A stretch of DNA of 64,000 bases from Prauserella alba (GTDB taxonomy: Bacteria > Actinomycetota > Actinomycetes > Mycobacteriales > Pseudonocardiaceae), in contig NZ_JAMTCH010000003.1 in the NCBI RefSeq assembly GCF_024171735.1, forward strand, positions 1,848,841 to 1,912,840, read 5' to 3'. This document shows, piece after piece, positions 63,633 through 64,000 of this stretch. A model generated the notes under the pieces. That model saw nothing but the letters and a program-made list of their open reading frames with translations. It made no database searches and had not been told where the DNA came from. How positions within the stretch are numbered: position 1 is the first letter of the stretch; each line of letters opens with the position of its first letter. The position numbers and the translations under genes are program-made.

Positions 63633-64000
63633 ATGAGCACTGCCGAACAGGCGCCGGAAGCCCCATCCGGAACGTCCGGACCGAAGCCCCTCCTCGGTGA
63701 GACCCGCACCACGGGGCAAATGCTGGTGCTGAAGACGTTCCTGCTCATCCCGTTCGCCGCGCTGATCGTCGCGATCCCGTTCGCCTGGGGCTGGGGACTG
63801 AGCTGGCTCGACCTCGGCCTCGCTGTGGGCTTCTACACGATCGGCACGCTCGGCGTGACCGTCGGCTACCACCGCTACTTCACCCACGGCGCGTTCAAGA
63901 CCGGCCGCCCGCTGCGCATCGCGCTCGCCATCGCCGGCAGCATGGCCGTGCAGGGTTCGGTGATCTTCTGGGTCGCCAGCCACCGCAGGCACCACGCGTT
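63633..64000 (+). CDS. Fatty acid (acyl-CoA) desaturase, N-terminal part
   Basis: The first 122 residues are visible. After a polar leader of about 30 residues there are two membrane segments (TFLLIPFAALIVAIPFAWG and LAVGFYTIGTLGVTVG), then the first two histidine boxes: HRYFTH and, near the window edge, HRRHH. This is the membrane di-iron desaturase family (Delta9 stearoyl-CoA type), which introduces a cis double bond using oxygen. The third box lies outside. The ATG at 63633 is preceded by ACCTCC-type sequence and no strong ribosome site. Confidence 0.86.
   Translation, partial: MSTAEQAPEAPSGTSGPKPLLGETRTTGQMLVLKTFLLIPFAALIVAIPFAWGWGLSWLDLGLAVGFYTIGTLGVTVGYHRYFTHGAFKTGRPLRIALAIAGSMAVQGSVIFWVASHRRHHA

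Overview
The window is GC-rich, densely coded actinobacterial chromosome. GTG starts are common, several genes appear to have leaderless promoters, and there are many acyl-CoA dehydrogenases and TetR regulators. A Vms1-like release factor of the actinobacterial type is present. The SUF block (sufR-B-D-C-S-U-T on the minus strand, divergent from mptB-ABC ATPase-ABC permease-ctaA) follows the gene order I know from Mycobacterium tuberculosis Rv1456c-Rv1466. A filamentous, mycolata-related actinomycete such as a member of the Pseudonocardiaceae is the best guess. That is inference, because no rRNA lies in the window.

Region by region. 1-4.4 kb: end of a Ser/Thr kinase gene, a small hypothetical protein, a membrane channel-like protein, homocysteine methyltransferase, and a J-domain/NERD fusion. 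4.6-10.5 kb: a tight fatty-acid catabolic operon (SDR, MaoC hydratase, APH-type kinase, three acyl-CoA dehydrogenases). 10.5-13.3 kb: CutA, two SDRs and a divergent TetR. 13.3-17.1 kb: a cytosine-deaminase-like enzyme, a flavin oxidoreductase and a LuxR regulator. 17.3-23.1 kb: a second acyl-CoA module (TetR, two dehydrogenases, a TIGR03084 protein; divergently an enoyl-CoA hydratase and an acetoacetate-decarboxylase-like protein). 23-27.4 kb: an AraC regulator divergent from a Baeyer-Villiger-type monooxygenase, followed by a cytochrome P450. 27.6-38.6 kb: a degenerate GGDEF/EAL protein, peroxiredoxin, LCP protein, hydrolase, ABC exporter, membrane glycosyltransferase, small HTH protein, ABC-F protein and acVLRF1. 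38.6-40.1 kb: a decayed DUF222 gene that keeps an SOS box, beside a long palindrome. 40.2-41.7 kb: dGTPase. 41.9-51.3 kb: a carnitine-type catabolic operon with a fused XRE-TetR regulator, a peptide-type ABC importer and a serine hydrolase. 51.5-63.4 kb: SUF cluster, mptB, an ABC pair and ctaA. The window ends inside a fatty acid desaturase gene.

The two catabolic stories worth following are these. First, a near-identical palindrome (T(A/G)AGC-type half sites) lies at the promoter of the 4.6-10.5 kb operon, in the TetR/SDR divergent promoter, and once more near 13.35 kb, which points to a small local regulon. Second, the 42-51 kb operon combines L-carnitine dehydrogenase, a beta-keto acid cleavage enzyme and a thioesterase (carnitine to glycine betaine) with an importer and an esterase-like protein, so uptake and hydrolysis of acylcarnitines or a related ester is a testable hypothesis. 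I found no tRNA, rRNA, CRISPR array, intact insertion sequence or prophage.
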